From Macrothele yani (lineage: Eukaryota > Arthropoda > Arachnida > Araneae > Macrothelidae): a stretch of DNA of 64,000 nucleotides. The notes below the pieces were generated by a model that was not told where the DNA came from, did no database searches, and saw nothing but the letters and a program-made list of their open reading frames with translations. This document shows, in pieces, positions 44,336 to 55,439 of this stretch (within the stretch, counting starts at the first letter, position 1; each line of letters opens with the position of its first letter). The stretch is from the NCBI GenBank assembly GCA_039090855.1, contig CM077034.1, forward strand, positions 9,626,984-9,690,983, given 5' to 3'. A program made the translations under genes and the position numbers.

Positions 44336-44834
44336 CCGTCCTATCTGTCCGAAGTGCTACTCGTGCTATAAAAGTCTCATCTGTTCTGATTCTATCTCCG
44401 ATGTTATACGAAAGTACCGGTAGTCCAAAGAATGTAAAATAATGTTACATTTCATGCGTAATATTGTGGTCACAGATTTTTATTTTTTTTTATTTTTTTG
44501 GAATCGCGTTTTCTTGTTATACTGTCCTTGCTGCCGTATGAAGTTACTGATGTATGAGCCGTTCTATCAACTTCAATGTTTCTCTTTCGCATGAACTAAT
44601 AAAAAATACTAGTGTTCCGTTTCTGTTTGAAGAATGCAGTGGGGTTTTCCGCCAACTGCCCAATGGAAACAACTGGTCGGGGTTTGGACAGAGGCCTTTT
44701 CAACAGTTTTTATTCCAGCGATGTCATATTCATAAAGTTTACATAATAAATCAAGTTAATAATATTGCGCTTTCATTTAAGCACGAAATATTAATTCATA
44801 GGCGCGCGGCCTGGGTCCTAGCAAATACCTCAGA
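44336..44834. other. Unassigned DNA between satellites
   Basis: Unique-looking AT-rich sequence with T-rich tracts around 44478-44500. A 96-codon open frame at 44554-44844 shows no recognisable domain and overlaps the first 122-bp unit. No gene called. Confidence 0.5.
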
Positions 44835-46075
44835 AATGATATGATGAGTGCCTTTTATGAAGTTTTATAAAATGTTTACAAATACCAAATATCTAGGTTG
44901 TAACTCAAAATCTTCTAAAAAGGCCCGGGGCCTAGGTGCTTCGTAAAGACCTGAGAAGTGATACGGTGAGTGCCTTTTATAAGGTTTTATAGAATGTTTG
45001 CAAATACCAAATATCTAGGTTGTATCTCAAAATCTTCTAAAAAGGCCCGGGGCCTAGGTGCTTCGTAAAGACCTGAGAAATGATACGATGAGTGCCTTTT
45101 ATAAGGTTTTATAGAATGTTTGCAAATACCAAATATCTAGGTTGTATCTCAAAATCTTCTAAAAAGGCCCGGGGCCTAGGTGCTTCGTAAAGACCTGAGA
45201 AGTGATACGATGAGTGCCTTTTATAAGGTTTTATAGAATGTTTGCAAATACCAAATATCTAGGTTGTATCTCAAAATCTTCTAAAAAGGCCCGGGGCCTA
45301 GGTGCTTCGTAAAGACCTGAGAAATGATACGATGAGTGCCTTTTATAAGGTTTTATAGAATGTTTGCAAATACCAAATATCTAGGTTGTATCTCAAAATC
45401 TTCTAAAAAGGCCCGGGGCCTAGGTGCTTCGTAAAGACCTGAGAAATGATACGATGAGTGCCTTTTATAAGGTTTTATAGAATGTTTGCAAATACCAAAT
45501 ATCTAGGTTGTATCTCAAAATCTTCTAAAAAGGCCCGGGGCCTAGGTGCTTCGTAAAGACCTGAGAAATGATACGATGAGTGCCTTTTATAAGGTTTTAT
45601 AGAATGTTTGCAAATACCAAATATCTAGGTTGTATCTCAAAATCTTCTAAAAAGGCCCGGGCCCTAGGTGCTTCGTAAAGACCTGAGAAATAATACGATG
45701 AGTGCCTTTTATAAGGTTTTATAGAATGTTTGCAAATACCAAATATCTAGGTTGTATCTCAAAATCTTCTAAAAAGGCCCGGGGCCTAGGTGCTTCGTAA
45801 AGACCTGAGAAATGATACGATGAGTGCCTTTTATAAGGTTTTATAGAATGTTTGCAAATACCAAATATCTAGGTTGTATCTCAAAATCTTCTAAAAAGGC
45901 CCGGGGCCTAGGTGCTTCGTAAAGACCTGAGAAATGATACGATGAGTGCCTTTTATAAGGTTTTATAGAATGTTTGCAAATACCAAATATCTGGGTTGTA
46001 TCTCAAAATCTTCAAAAAATGCCCGCGGCCAAGGTGCTTTGCAAACAGCTGAGAAATGCTCCATTGAGAGCCTTT
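44835..46075. repeat. 122-bp satellite, ~10 units
   Basis: The unit contains GTGCCTTTTATAAGGTTTTA, ATACCAAATATCTAGGTTGT and AAAGGCCCGGGGCCTAGGTG. Central units are nearly identical. The first (44835) and last (after 45990) are clearly diverged. Confidence 0.95.
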
Positions 46076-46207
46076 TACCAGTTTTATGTAAAATGTTTAC
46101 AATTACCAAGTATACGGAAATTATTTTTCAAAAGGATGTAAAGAGGAGAATAATTTAAATTATTATTCCTTTCTGGAAAATAAAAAAGTTCACCGTTGGT
46201 AAGATGA

Positions 46208-47862
46208 TACCATTGGACGAATCGGCGTTGGACCAATCGTACCATTGGACGAATCGGCATTGGACCAATCGTCCCTTTGGACGAATCGGCATTGGACCAA
46301 TCGTTTCTTTGGACGAATCGGCATTGGACCAATAGTCCCTTTGGAAGAATCGGCATTGGACCAATCGTACCATTGGACGAATCGGCATTGGACGAATCGG
46401 TCATTGGACCAATCGTCGCTTTGGACGAATCGGCATTGGACCAATTGTACCATTGGACAAATCGGCATTGGACGAATCTTCCCATTGGACGAATCGGCAT
46501 TGGACCAATCTTCCCATTGGACGAATCGGACATTGGACCAATAGGCTTTGGACCAATCATCCCTTCCGACGAATCGGCATTGGACCAATCGTACCATTGG
46601 ACGAATCGGCATTGGACGAATCGGACATTGGACGAATCGGACACTGGACCAATCGTACCATTGGACGAATCGGCATTGGACGAATCGGACATTGGACCAA
46701 TCGCCGCTTTGGACGAATCGGCATTGGACCGATCATCGTACCATTGGACGAATCGGCATTGGATGAATCGGACATTGGACCAATCTTCCCGTTGGACGAA
46801 TCGGCATTGGACCAATCGTCCCTTTGGACGAATCGGCATTGGACCAATCGTACCATTGGACGAATCGGACATTGGACCAATCGTCCCTTCGGACGAATCG
46901 GTATTGGATGAATCGGACATTGGACCAATCTTCCCATTGGACGAATCGGCATTGGACCAATCGTCCCTTTGGACGAATCGGCATTGGACCAATCGTACCA
47001 TCGGACGAATCGGACATTGGACCAATCGTCCCTTCGGACGAATCGGCATTGGAAGAATCGGGCATTGGACCAATCGTCGCTTTGAACAAATCGGCATTGG
47101 ACCAATCGTGCCATTGGATGAATCGGACATTATACCAATCTTCCCATTGGACGAATCGGCATTGGAGCAATCGTACCATTGGACGAATCGGCATTGGATG
47201 AATCGGACATGGGACGAATCCGCATTGGACCAATCTTCATATTGGACGAATCGGCATTGGACCAATCGTACCATTGGACGAACCGGCATTAGACGAATCG
47301 GACATTGGACCAATCGTCCCTTCGGACAAATCGGCATTGGACCAATCGTACCATTGGACGAATCGGAATTGGACGAATCGGACATTGGACCAATCGTCCC
47401 TTTGGACGAATCGGCATTGTACCAATCGTACCACTGGACAAATCGGCATTGGACGAATCGGACATTGGACCAATCGTCCCTTTGGACGAATCGGCATTGG
47501 ACCAATCGTACCATTGGACGAATCGGCATTGGACGAATCGGACATTGGACCAATCGTTCCATTGTACGAATCGGACATTGGACCAATCGGCATTGGACCA
47601 AACGTCTCTTTGGACGAATCGGCATTGGACCAATCGTCCCTTTGGACGAATCGGCATTGGAAGAATCGGACATTGGACCAATCGGCATTCGATCAACCGT
47701 CCTTTAGGACGAATCGGCATTGGACCAATCGTACCATTGGACGAATCGGACATTGGACCAGTCGGCATTAGACCAATCGTCCCTTAGGACGAATCGGCAT
47801 TGGACCAATCGTCCCTTAGGACGAATCGGCATTGGACCAATCGACGTTGGACGATTCGTCCA
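46208..47862 (-). repeat. CCAAT-rich ~31-bp satellite, inverted orientation
   Basis: Same unit as at 43712-44335 but reverse-complemented (CCATTGGACGAATCGGCATT ...), about 1.65 kb. Stop codons are rare in several frames, giving spurious open frames up to 534 codons on the minus strand and 476 on the plus strand, made only of shuffled repeats. Confidence 0.93.
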
Positions 47863-47899
47863 ACGTTGATTGGTGTTGAAAGAATCGTCCCACGTCGAA

Positions 47900-48215
47900 T
47901 GCTCCCTGCCATGTCGCTAAGGGGGTGAGTGACTGGTTCCAGGAACACGACAGCGATCTCTCCTTTCTCCCTTGGCCGGCTAAATCGTCCGACCTCAATC
48001 CTGTAGAGCACCTATGGGATTATTTGAATCGACAGGTTCAACATGACGACCCACATCTTCGTTTCCCCGCGGGACCTCCCAGCTGTGCTGCGGTCCGAAT
48101 GGGCACGTGTGCCTCGGGAAACCTTCCAGGGACCCGTTGCTTCCATGCCACGCCGTCTCGTCGATGTCGTCCGGGCCAAGGGGGGGTTATTTCCATCATT
48201 AGGTAGGTGATCATA
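47900..48215 (+). pseudogene. Tc1-like (family C) transposase C-terminal fragment
   Basis: The plus strand encodes WPAKSSDLNPVEHLWDYLNR with the catalytic Glu, then RQVQHDDPHLR. A frame change leads into VPRETFQGPVASMPRRLVDV. The same family is seen at 58640-58692 and 60326-60545. It lies ~100 bp before the third pappalysin exon. Confidence 0.8.
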
Positions 48216-48316
48216 CTATTCTGATATGACTCTGTCTTGTTGCGAAAAAACTGATGTTTTATGCGTTGACGTTCAATGTTATGTATGAAAGGAATGATAT
48301 TGTTTGTCTTATTTAG

Positions 48317-48636
48317 ATGATTCCTGTGTGAGCGAATTCAGCGAAGAACAAGTAGCTAGGATGCATTGCTACACTGACTTGGTCTACACGGCCGCGCAGA
48401 GAAAAAGTCATTTGGAGGAGCTGCCACCCCTCCACTACCTCCTAAAGTGATAAGTTCAACTCTGACGTCATTGACTATTTCGTGGATGACACCTCTGGCA
48501 TCAGCATCTTTCTACGACACCAACGTCTGCACTTTTTGCTCGGAAAAGCTGGAATTCTCTCAGTACGGCTTCAGAGCCGAATCCGCCGACCATATGGTTA
48601 TGCCAGCAGGAGCTTGGTCACCGCAGCAAGCTACTG
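48317..48636 (+). CDS. Pappalysin-like metalloprotease, exon iii, with a 1-base frameshift
   Basis: The exon follows acceptor GTCTTATTTAG and ends at donor GTAAGT. It begins DDSCVSEFSEEQVARMHCYT / DLVYTAAQRK, matching the pappalysin segment right after the Met-turn (the QVARMHCYxDLVY motif). The last part, in another frame, encodes PPLPPKVISSTLTSLTISWM, CTFCSEKLEF and AGAWSPQQAT, similar to the domain that follows the protease in PAPP-A. The two frames meet around the A5 run at 48402-48406. One base appears to be missing: the exon is 320 bp, while phase 1 at both ends needs a multiple of three (321). As given, translation stops at TGA 48448-48450. Either a sequencing indel or a real inactivating mutation. 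Confidence 0.88.
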
Positions 48637-48798
48637 GTAAGTACCATTAAGATTTCAGATTCTGAACTACAAGAGTTGTACCGAAAGCATGCAAAAGTTG
48701 CCGTAACTTTTCTATTAAATGACAGAGATTGTTCAAATTGCAAATGTTGGTAGAGTAACTCTTCCTCTATAGTAACCCTTCTTCTTCATTGCAGGTAA
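48637..48798. other. Start of the next pappalysin intron
   Basis: GTAAGT donor followed by AT-rich intron sequence. No gene seen. Confidence 0.6.
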
Positions 48799-48960
48799 AT
48801 GATGGATTCCAAGCAGAAGCGACGGGCCGTCACTGAGTTCTTGACGAAGGTAGGGTACAGGCTGTTCGACATCCACATAAAGCTACAGAATGTTAACGGA
48901 GATGACACCATTACCAAGAGCAATGTACACAGATGGATAAAGAAGTACACAGTGCGTCAA
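48799..48960 (+). pseudogene. Mariner-D transposase, N-terminal HTH
   Basis: DSKQKRRAVTEFLTKVGYRL, FDIHIKLQNVNGDDTITKS and NVHRWIKKY form the first HTH of a mariner transposase (the VYGDxxxxxSTVxRW pattern). Its continuation, IEDKPRSGRPSS, is found after the minus-strand mariner-E at 50041, so the two halves are separated by about 1.1 kb. Confidence 0.8.
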
Positions 48961-49062
48961 ATAATTTTTAAGACTGGGTCTGTAAAATGAAATAGAAACG
49001 AGAAATTATAATTTGTTTTGGTTTGTTATTCAAAATAAGTCCCTCCGGCTTCAATACACTTG

Positions 49063-50045
49063 TTACAGCGATTTAATAATGATTCGAATGCCTTCACTTT
49101 GCGGAATTGCCTCCAAAGCACGCGTCGAAGCTGTTTGTATGGTCGAAATATCATCAAAATAGCATCCTTTTAACGCCATTTTAAGTTTTGGGAATAAAGA
49201 AAAGTCGCAGGGTGCTAAATAAGGCGAATACGGTGGATGATTCAACACACAGACGTTATTTTTCGCCAAAAATCTACGAACAAGAAGTGAGGTGTGACTG
49301 GGTGCATTATCGTGCAACAAACACCAACTGTTTTCATCTCGATATTCTGGAGGAATGCGACGAATTCTTCCCACCAAACGCCTCAAAACATTTAAATAAA
49401 ACTCACCAGTAATTGTGTGTCCACTTGGAACCAATTCTTTGTGGATAATACCCTTACTATCGAAGAATGTAATGAGCATTGTTTTGATTTTCGATGGAAC
49501 CTTCCTTGTTTTTTTTGGTTTGTGGTGAGTTTTTGACTTCCATTCCGCACTTTGCCGCTTTGTTTTAGGATCATACTGAAAACACCATGTTTCATCACCT
49601 GTAACAATCGATTTTAAGAAGTTTGGATCATTTTCAGCCGCTGAAATGATGTCTCTGCAATGTGCACTTCTCCTTGATTTTTGTTCATTGGTTAACGTGT
49701 GTGGAACAAATTTAGCACAGACTTTTGTTTTGCCCAAATCTTCATGCAGGATGGTTCGAATCGTTTCTTTGTTGGTGTTTGAAGACTCTTCCATCATTCT
49801 TAGTGACGCACATCGATTGTTTGCCACGAACTCACGCACTTTTTCAATAATCTCAAGTGTCCTAGATGAACTGGTCTTCCGGTATGCTTATCATCTTCTA
49901 GCGTCTCTCTTCCGTCCAAAAAACGTTTGTGTCACAGGAAAACATTTGATCTACTTAAACAAATCTCACCGTAAACTTGTTTCATCATTTGGTACGTTTC
50001 CGAGGCACTTTTACCAAGTTTTGCGTTAAATTTAATAGCAGCCCT
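49063..50045 (-). pseudogene. Mariner-E transposase, nearly complete
   Basis: A 258-codon minus-strand frame (49063-49839) carries the catalytic core: SIVTGDETWCFQYDPKTKRQ (first Asp), SAEWKSKTHHKPKKTRKVPS, CLLHDNAPSHTSLLVRRFLA (second Asp) and HPPYSPYLAPCDFSLFPKLK (third Asp, 34 residues later: DD34D). Upstream on the same strand, RAAIKFNAKLGKSASETYQM, YGEICLSRSNVF and KRFLDGRETLEDDKHTGRPV (first HTH and linker) precede it, separated by a TGA in place of Trp and a frameshift. SPYLAP has Tyr where mariners have Asp (SPDLAP). It is the least damaged transposase in the window, but 5'-truncated without a visible left TIR. Confidence 0.88.
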
Positions 50046-50400
50046 TTGTACCAGCATTGAAGACAAACCACGCAGTGGGAGACCATCATCTGTGACCACT
50101 GACACAAATCGTCAGCGAATGGATGAATTGACACGCGCGGAGAGAGGAGTCATAGCCCGTGAGTTTCCTGCACAACTGCACAGCGCTCACAATGCGATAC
50201 AGAAGATGGTGGAAGACTAAGGGTATCTGAAGGTGTGTGTAAAGTGGGTACCTCGGCAGTTTACACCCGATTTGAAGGAGAGAAGGATGGAAGTCTGTTC
50301 TGATTTGCTGGAAGCGTTTGAAGCCAATGAAGACATGTTTTTTTAATCTGGTGACAGAGAATGAAACGTGGCCGTATCTTTATGATCCGGAAACGAAAAA
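50041..50400 (+). pseudogene. Mariner-D transposase, middle part
   Basis: The plus strand reads IEDKPRSGRPSSVTTDTNRQ, RMDELTRAERGVIAREFPAQ, then a TAA, then LKVCVKWVPRQFTPDLKERR, MEVCSDLLEAFEANEDMFF and, after a frame change, VTENETWPYLYDPETKNRSI, in which TGDETW has become TENETW. It then enters the 68-bp array, whose unit is made of the next codons of this protein. Confidence 0.85.
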
Positions 50401-52835
50401 CCGATCAATCTAATGACGTCCCACCTCTTCACCAAGGCCTAAGAAGTTCTAGAGCCAGAAACAAAGGATCTATCCATGCAATGACGTCACACCTCTTCAC
50501 CAAGGCCTAAGAAGTTCTAGAGCCAGAAACGAAGAATCAATCCATGGAATGGCGTCACATGCCTTCACCAAGGCCTAAGAAGTTCTAGAGTCAGAAACAA
50601 AGAATCTATCCATGGAATGACGTCACACCTCTTCACCAAGGACTAAGAAGTTCTGGAGCCAGAAACAAAGAATCAATCCATGGAATGGCGTCACACCTCT
50701 TCACCAAGGCCTAAGAAGTTCTAGAGCCAGAAACGAAGAATCAATCCATGCAATGGCGTCACACCTCTTCACCAAGGCCTAAGAAGTTCTAGAGCCAGAA
50801 ACGAAGAGTCAATCGATGGAATGGCGTCACACCTCATCACCAAGGCCTAAGAAGTTCTAGAGCCAGAAACAACGAACCAATCCATGGAATGGCGTCACAC
50901 CTCTTCAACAAGGTCTAAGAAGTTCTAGAGCCAGAAACGAAGAATCAATCCATGGAAAGGCGTCTCACCTCTTCACCAAGGCCTAACAAGTTCTAGAGCC
51001 AGAAACGAAGAGTCAATCCATGGAATGGCGTCACACCTCTTAACCAAGGCCTAAGAAGTTCTAGAGCCAAAAACAAAGAATCAAACCATGGAATGGCGTC
51101 ACACCTCTTCACCAAGGCCTGAGAAGTTCTAGAGCCAGAAACAAAGAATCAATCAATGTAATGGCGTCACACCTCTTCACCAGGGTCTAAGACGTTCTAG
51201 AGCCAGAAATGAAGAATCAATCCATGGAATGGCGTCACACCTCTTCACCAAGGCCTAAGAAGTTCTAAAGCCAGAAACAAAGAATCGATCCATGGAAAGG
51301 CGTCACACCTCTTCACCAAGGCCTAAAACGTTCTAGAGCCACAAACGAAGAATCAATCCATGGAACGGGGTCACACCCCTTCACGAAAGCCAACGAAGTT
51401 CTAGAGCCAAGAAACGAAGAATCAATCCACGGAATGGCGTCACACATCTTCACCAAGGCCTAAGAAGTTCTAGAGCCAGAAACGAAGAATCAATCCATGG
51501 AATGGCATCGCACCTCTTCACCAAGGCCTAAGAAGTTCTAGAGCCAGAAACAAAGAATCAATCCATGCAATGGCGTCACACCTCTTCACCAAGGCCTAAG
51601 AAGTTCTAGAGCCAGAAACAAAGAATCAATCCATGGAATGGCGTCACACCTCTTCACCAAGGCGTAAGACGTTCTAGAGCCAGAAACGAAGAATCTATCC
51701 ATGGAATGACGTCACACTTCTTCACCAAGGCCTAAGAAGTTCTAGAGCCAGAAACAAAGAATCAATCCATGGAATGGCGTCACACCTCTTTACCAAGGCG
51801 TAAGAAGTTTTAGAGCCAAAAAGGAAGAATCAATCCATGGAATTGCGTCACACCTCTTCACCAAGGCCAAAAAAATTCTACAGCCGGAAACAAAGAATCA
51901 ATCCATGGAATGGTATCACACCTCTTCACCAAGGCCTAGGAAGTTCTAGAGCCAGAAACAAAGGATCAATCCATGGAATGGCATCACACCTCTTCACCAA
52001 GGCCTAGGAATTTCTAGAGCCAGAAACAAAGAATCAATCCATGGAATGGCATCACACCTCTTCACCAAGGCCTAGGAAGTTCTAGAGACAGAAACAAAGA
52101 ATCAATCCCTGGAATGGCGTCACACCTCTTCACCAAGGCCTAGGAAGTTCTAGAGACAGAAACGAAGAATCAATCCATGGAATGGCGTCACACCTCTTCA
52201 CCAAGGCCTATGAAGTTCTAGAGCCAGAAACAAAGAATCAATCCATGGAATGGCATCAAACCTGTTGACCAAGGCTTAAGAAGTTCTAAAGCCAGAAACA
52301 AAGAATCGATCCACGGAATGACGTCACACCTCTTCACCAAGGCCTAAAAAGTTCTAGAGCCAAAAACGAAGAATCAATCCATGGAACGGCATCACATCAC
52401 TTCACGAAGGCCAACGAAGTTATAGAGCCAGAATCGAAGAATCAACCCATGGAATGGCGTCACACCTCTTCACCAAAGCCTAAGAAGTTCTAGAGCCAGA
52501 AACAAAGAATCAATCCATTGAATGGCATCACACCTCTTCACCAAGGCCAAAGAAGTTCTAGAGCCAGAAATAAAGAATCAATCCATGGAATGGCATCACA
52601 CCTCTTCACCAAGGCCTAGGAAGTTCTGGAGCCAGAAACAAAAAATCAATCCATTGAATGGCATCACACCTCTTCACCAAGGTCTAGGAAGTTCTAGAGC
52701 CAGAAACAAAGAATCAATCCATTGAATGGCATCACACCTCTTCACCAAGGCCTAGGAAGTTCTAGAGCCAGAAACAAAGAATCAATACATGGAATGGCAT
52801 CACACCTCTTTACCAAGGCCTAAGAAGTTAGATAG
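50395..52835 (+). repeat. 68-bp minisatellite derived from mariner coding sequence, ~36 units
   Basis: The unit runs GAATCAATCCATGGAATGGC / GTCACACCTCTTCACCAAGG / CCTAAGAAGTTCTAGAGCCA / GAAACAAA. Read in the frame of the upstream transposase it encodes ETKNQSMEWRHTSSPRPKKF, the conserved mariner segment just after TGDETWxxxYDP. Because 68 is not a multiple of three, the frame rotates from unit to unit. Divergence between units is moderate (more than in the 330- or 53-bp arrays), so the array is older or less homogenised. Confidence 0.93.
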
Positions 52836-53055
52836 CAATATGTTTTGATGCAGCAACAGAACATTTTGTCATGATAACAATATATGTTTTGTTGGATGAA
52901 ACAAATTCCCAAAAATCGACCTAATCATTTTGTTAAATGAACAAAACGTTTTGTCGTGATAACAGTAAACTTTGTTAAATCAACAATAATTTTCAACAGA
53001 ATAATTTTGCAAATTCAACAAAAAATTTTGTTGACTGTATATCGATGGTTTAATA
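52836..53055. mobile_element. AT-rich element with TTTTGTTGA/TCAACAAAA repeats, left part
   Basis: Alternating 'aacaaaacgttttgtcg', 'ttgttaaatcaacaa' and 'caacaaaaaattttgttga' motifs in both orientations, resembling a fold-back or MITE end. Sequence of the same type resumes at 54334 after the LINE insertion. No coding sequence. Confidence 0.55.
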
Positions 53056-54333
53056 AAATCAGTGGTTTATAAAATCTTCACTAAAGTTCTTTCACACCGC
53101 TTGAAGGTAACACTGGACATGGCTCAACCGAGAGAACAAGCTGGATTCAGGAGTGGCTACAGCACAATAGATCATATCCACGTGCTGAGAGAACTAATTG
53201 AAAGAGCGAGGGAATATGAACTTCCATTGTGCATGGCTTTTATCGATTATGAAAAAGCCTTTGATTCGGTGAAACCATCAGCAGTTACAATGGCTCTGAA
53301 AACCTGCGGTATTGAAGATGCATACATTAATATTATTAATAACATCTATGAAAATGCAAGTGCAAAGATTAGGCTGTTTGAAAATACAACACACATAAAA
53401 ATTGGAAAGGGAGTGAGACAAGGTGACACCATATCTCCGGAGCTCTTTAATGCCACATTGGAAAATGACTTTCAATCACTGAACTGGGAAAGCAAAGGGA
53501 AAAAGGTTAATGGAGATTATCCAACTCACCTACGTTTTGCTGATGACGTAGTCATTTTTGCAACTACCCCGTCAGAGAGCTGCAGAGTATGATCCAGGAA
53601 CTTTCTAAAAAGAGTAAAGAAGTGGGATTAAAAATGAACTTTCAGAAGACAAAAGTGATGTCCAATGCTTTTACACAAAATGGAGATTTATCGATTGATG
53701 GAGAAAAACTGGAGATATCAGATACGTATGTTTATCTTTGACAGCAGATATCAAGTGACGGTCACATTGATGAAGAAATTAATCGGCGTACAAAACTTGC
53801 CTGGAGAGCTTCTGGAAGAAACAGCATAATTTTCAAGAGCAATATGCCATTATGTCTTAAAAGAAAAGTGTTTGATCAATGCATCCTTCCAGTGCTTACG
53901 TACGGTGCAGAGACGTGGACCTTAACTAAAAGAGACATACAAAGGCTGCAGACAACTCAAAGCAGCATGGAGAGGTGCATGCTTGGTGTAACCAGGAGAG
54001 ATAAGAAGAGCAACTCGTGGATCCGAAAATTGACAAGAGTGGAAGAAGTCATGATCAGAGTTAAATCCCTGAAATGGCAATGGGCTGGACATACTGCCAG
54101 AAGGACAGACCATCGATGGACAGTCGAAATTTTAGATAGTATTGCAAGGGACAGGAAAAGACCCAGAAGAAGACCACATGGGAGATGGGTGGATGAAATT
54201 CGAAAGTATGCGGGAGTGACATGGAGGAGACTGGCACAAGACAGACCGTTGTGGAGGAAATTTGGGGAGATCTTCGTCCAGCAGTGGATTGATAATGGTT
54301 GACAATGATGATGATGACGATGATGATATCGAC
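53056..54333 (+). pseudogene. RTE-type LINE, 5'-truncated copy 2
   Basis: Close homologue of 20740-21999. It starts at VVYKIFTKVLSHRLKVTLDM, with motif A FIDYEKAFDSV, GVRQGDTISP and FADDVVIF. A 2-bp 'AG' duplication near 53575 shifts the frame, and TGA at about 53739 replaces the Gly codon of YLGQQ. The last 152 codons (53844-54302) are open. The (GATGAT)n tail follows. A possible target duplication ATATCGA lies at about 53040-53046 and 54327-54333. This copy is 5'-shorter and more decayed than copy 1. Confidence 0.9.
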
Positions 54334-54400
54334 AAAAAGTTCTGTTGATTCAACAAAATTTTTGTTGAATTAACCAAACGCTTTTCTAAGTAAATTATGG
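54334..54400. mobile_element. AT-rich TTTTGTTGA element, right part
   Basis: 'gttctgttgattcaacaaaatttttgttgaatt' continues the element interrupted by RTE copy 2. Confidence 0.55.
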
Positions 54401-54850
54401 ACTGTACGCCATGATATAGAATATCACGCCATTAAATGCTCAAAAATGGATTAAAGGTTTTTGTTTTCCACATCCCCGGTCCGCGATAGTTTTGCCAACG
54501 TTCTGTCGGTCCACGAATGCAGAAATGTTGAGGATCACTGGGATAGAGTGCCCAATAGGAAAGTGACACGTAAGCAAGTTAGAAAAAGAGAGGAAGATGG
54601 CTTTATTTTTAACTTCGGGTCCAGTCCCCGGGGTCCGGGGGCTTAACGTTTCCATGCGACGCCTGTCGGATTCGAGTATTCATACCTACCTGGGATTTAA
54701 CATGAGACCTCTCCACAACAGTCACGAACGCTGACCACTAGATCATCCGCTGCCCACACACACCGTCAACAAAACGCTTTATATAGCACTAACATTCATG
54801 CCCGTTCTTCGAACGGTTAATTTATAATTACTATTTGGGGGGGGGTGGGG
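54401..54850. other. Unassigned DNA with a weak tRNA-like A-box
   Basis: No gene recognised. On the minus strand near 54725-54765, 'gatctagtggtcagcgttcg' resembles a tRNA A-box region and may be an eroded SINE head. A G-rich tract lies at 54836-54850. Confidence 0.4.
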
Positions 54851-55060
54851 GATTGGAGATTTGACGACCACCGTGAGCAACGAAATGGGCTATATGCAGT
54901 CGCTCTTCCCTAATTTAGGGCCACTGACTCCAGGGATGGGAGAGGGAGTCAGCGACGTAAGACAAACGCAACATCCATGCCTCGTCGCGATTCGAACCCG
55001 GACCCATCTCGGACGAATGATCAGAAGCCATCGCTTAGACCACTGCGCCACCAAGGCGGC
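54851..55060 (-). mobile_element. SINE-A copy 6, diverged
   Basis: Minus-strand head 'gccgccttggtggcgcagtg' and B-box 'GGTTCGAATC', with body homologous to the other copies. The A tail is eroded. It is the most divergent SINE-A in the window. Confidence 0.85.
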
Positions 55061-55178
55061 GAATCTATAAAATAATTTCTTGAGCACAAAATTAAAGAAA
55101 GGAAAAAGTGATTAAGGGAAAGAAAAGTAATTTGAGATCCGTAACAGTTTTACTATTTACAAGGGTCATCTCAAGAGT
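55061..55178. other. Short unassigned spacer between SINE-A copies
   Basis: AT-rich sequence. It includes the left target duplication ATCTCAAGA (55168-55176) of SINE-A copy 7. Confidence 0.6.
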
Positions 55179-55397
55179 GCCGCCCCGGTGGCGCTGGCCT
55201 CGGATCATTCGTTCGTAAGGGGTCCGGGTTCGAATCCCGGTCAGGCATGGATGTTGTGTTTGTCTTACGGCACTGGCTCTCTCCCTTCCCTGGAACCAGT
55301 GACCCTAAATTAGGGACGGGCGACTGCTTATAGCCCATTGAGTTGCTCACGGTGGTCGTTAAACCTCCAACCAAAAAAAAAAAAAAAAAAAAAAAAA
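55179..55397 (+). mobile_element. SINE-A copy 7, with target-site duplication
   Basis: It starts GCCGCCCCGGTGGCGCTGGC, with a small deletion that removes part of the A-box region, followed by the normal body and an ~25-A tail. ATCTCAAGA at 55168-55176 and 55397-55405 flanks it. Confidence 0.93.
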
Positions 55398-55439
55398 TCT
55401 CAAGACTTTTGCACACTGTGGGTTATCTCTTAAAAAACG

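Noticed and set aside
46084..47707. Open frames of 534 codons (minus) and 476 codons (plus), the longest in the window
   Set aside because: They lie wholly in the ~31-bp CCAAT satellite, are open on both strands at once, and consist of shuffled DESALDQS/RPMPIGPM-type repeats. This is a lack of stop codons in a short repeat, not a gene.
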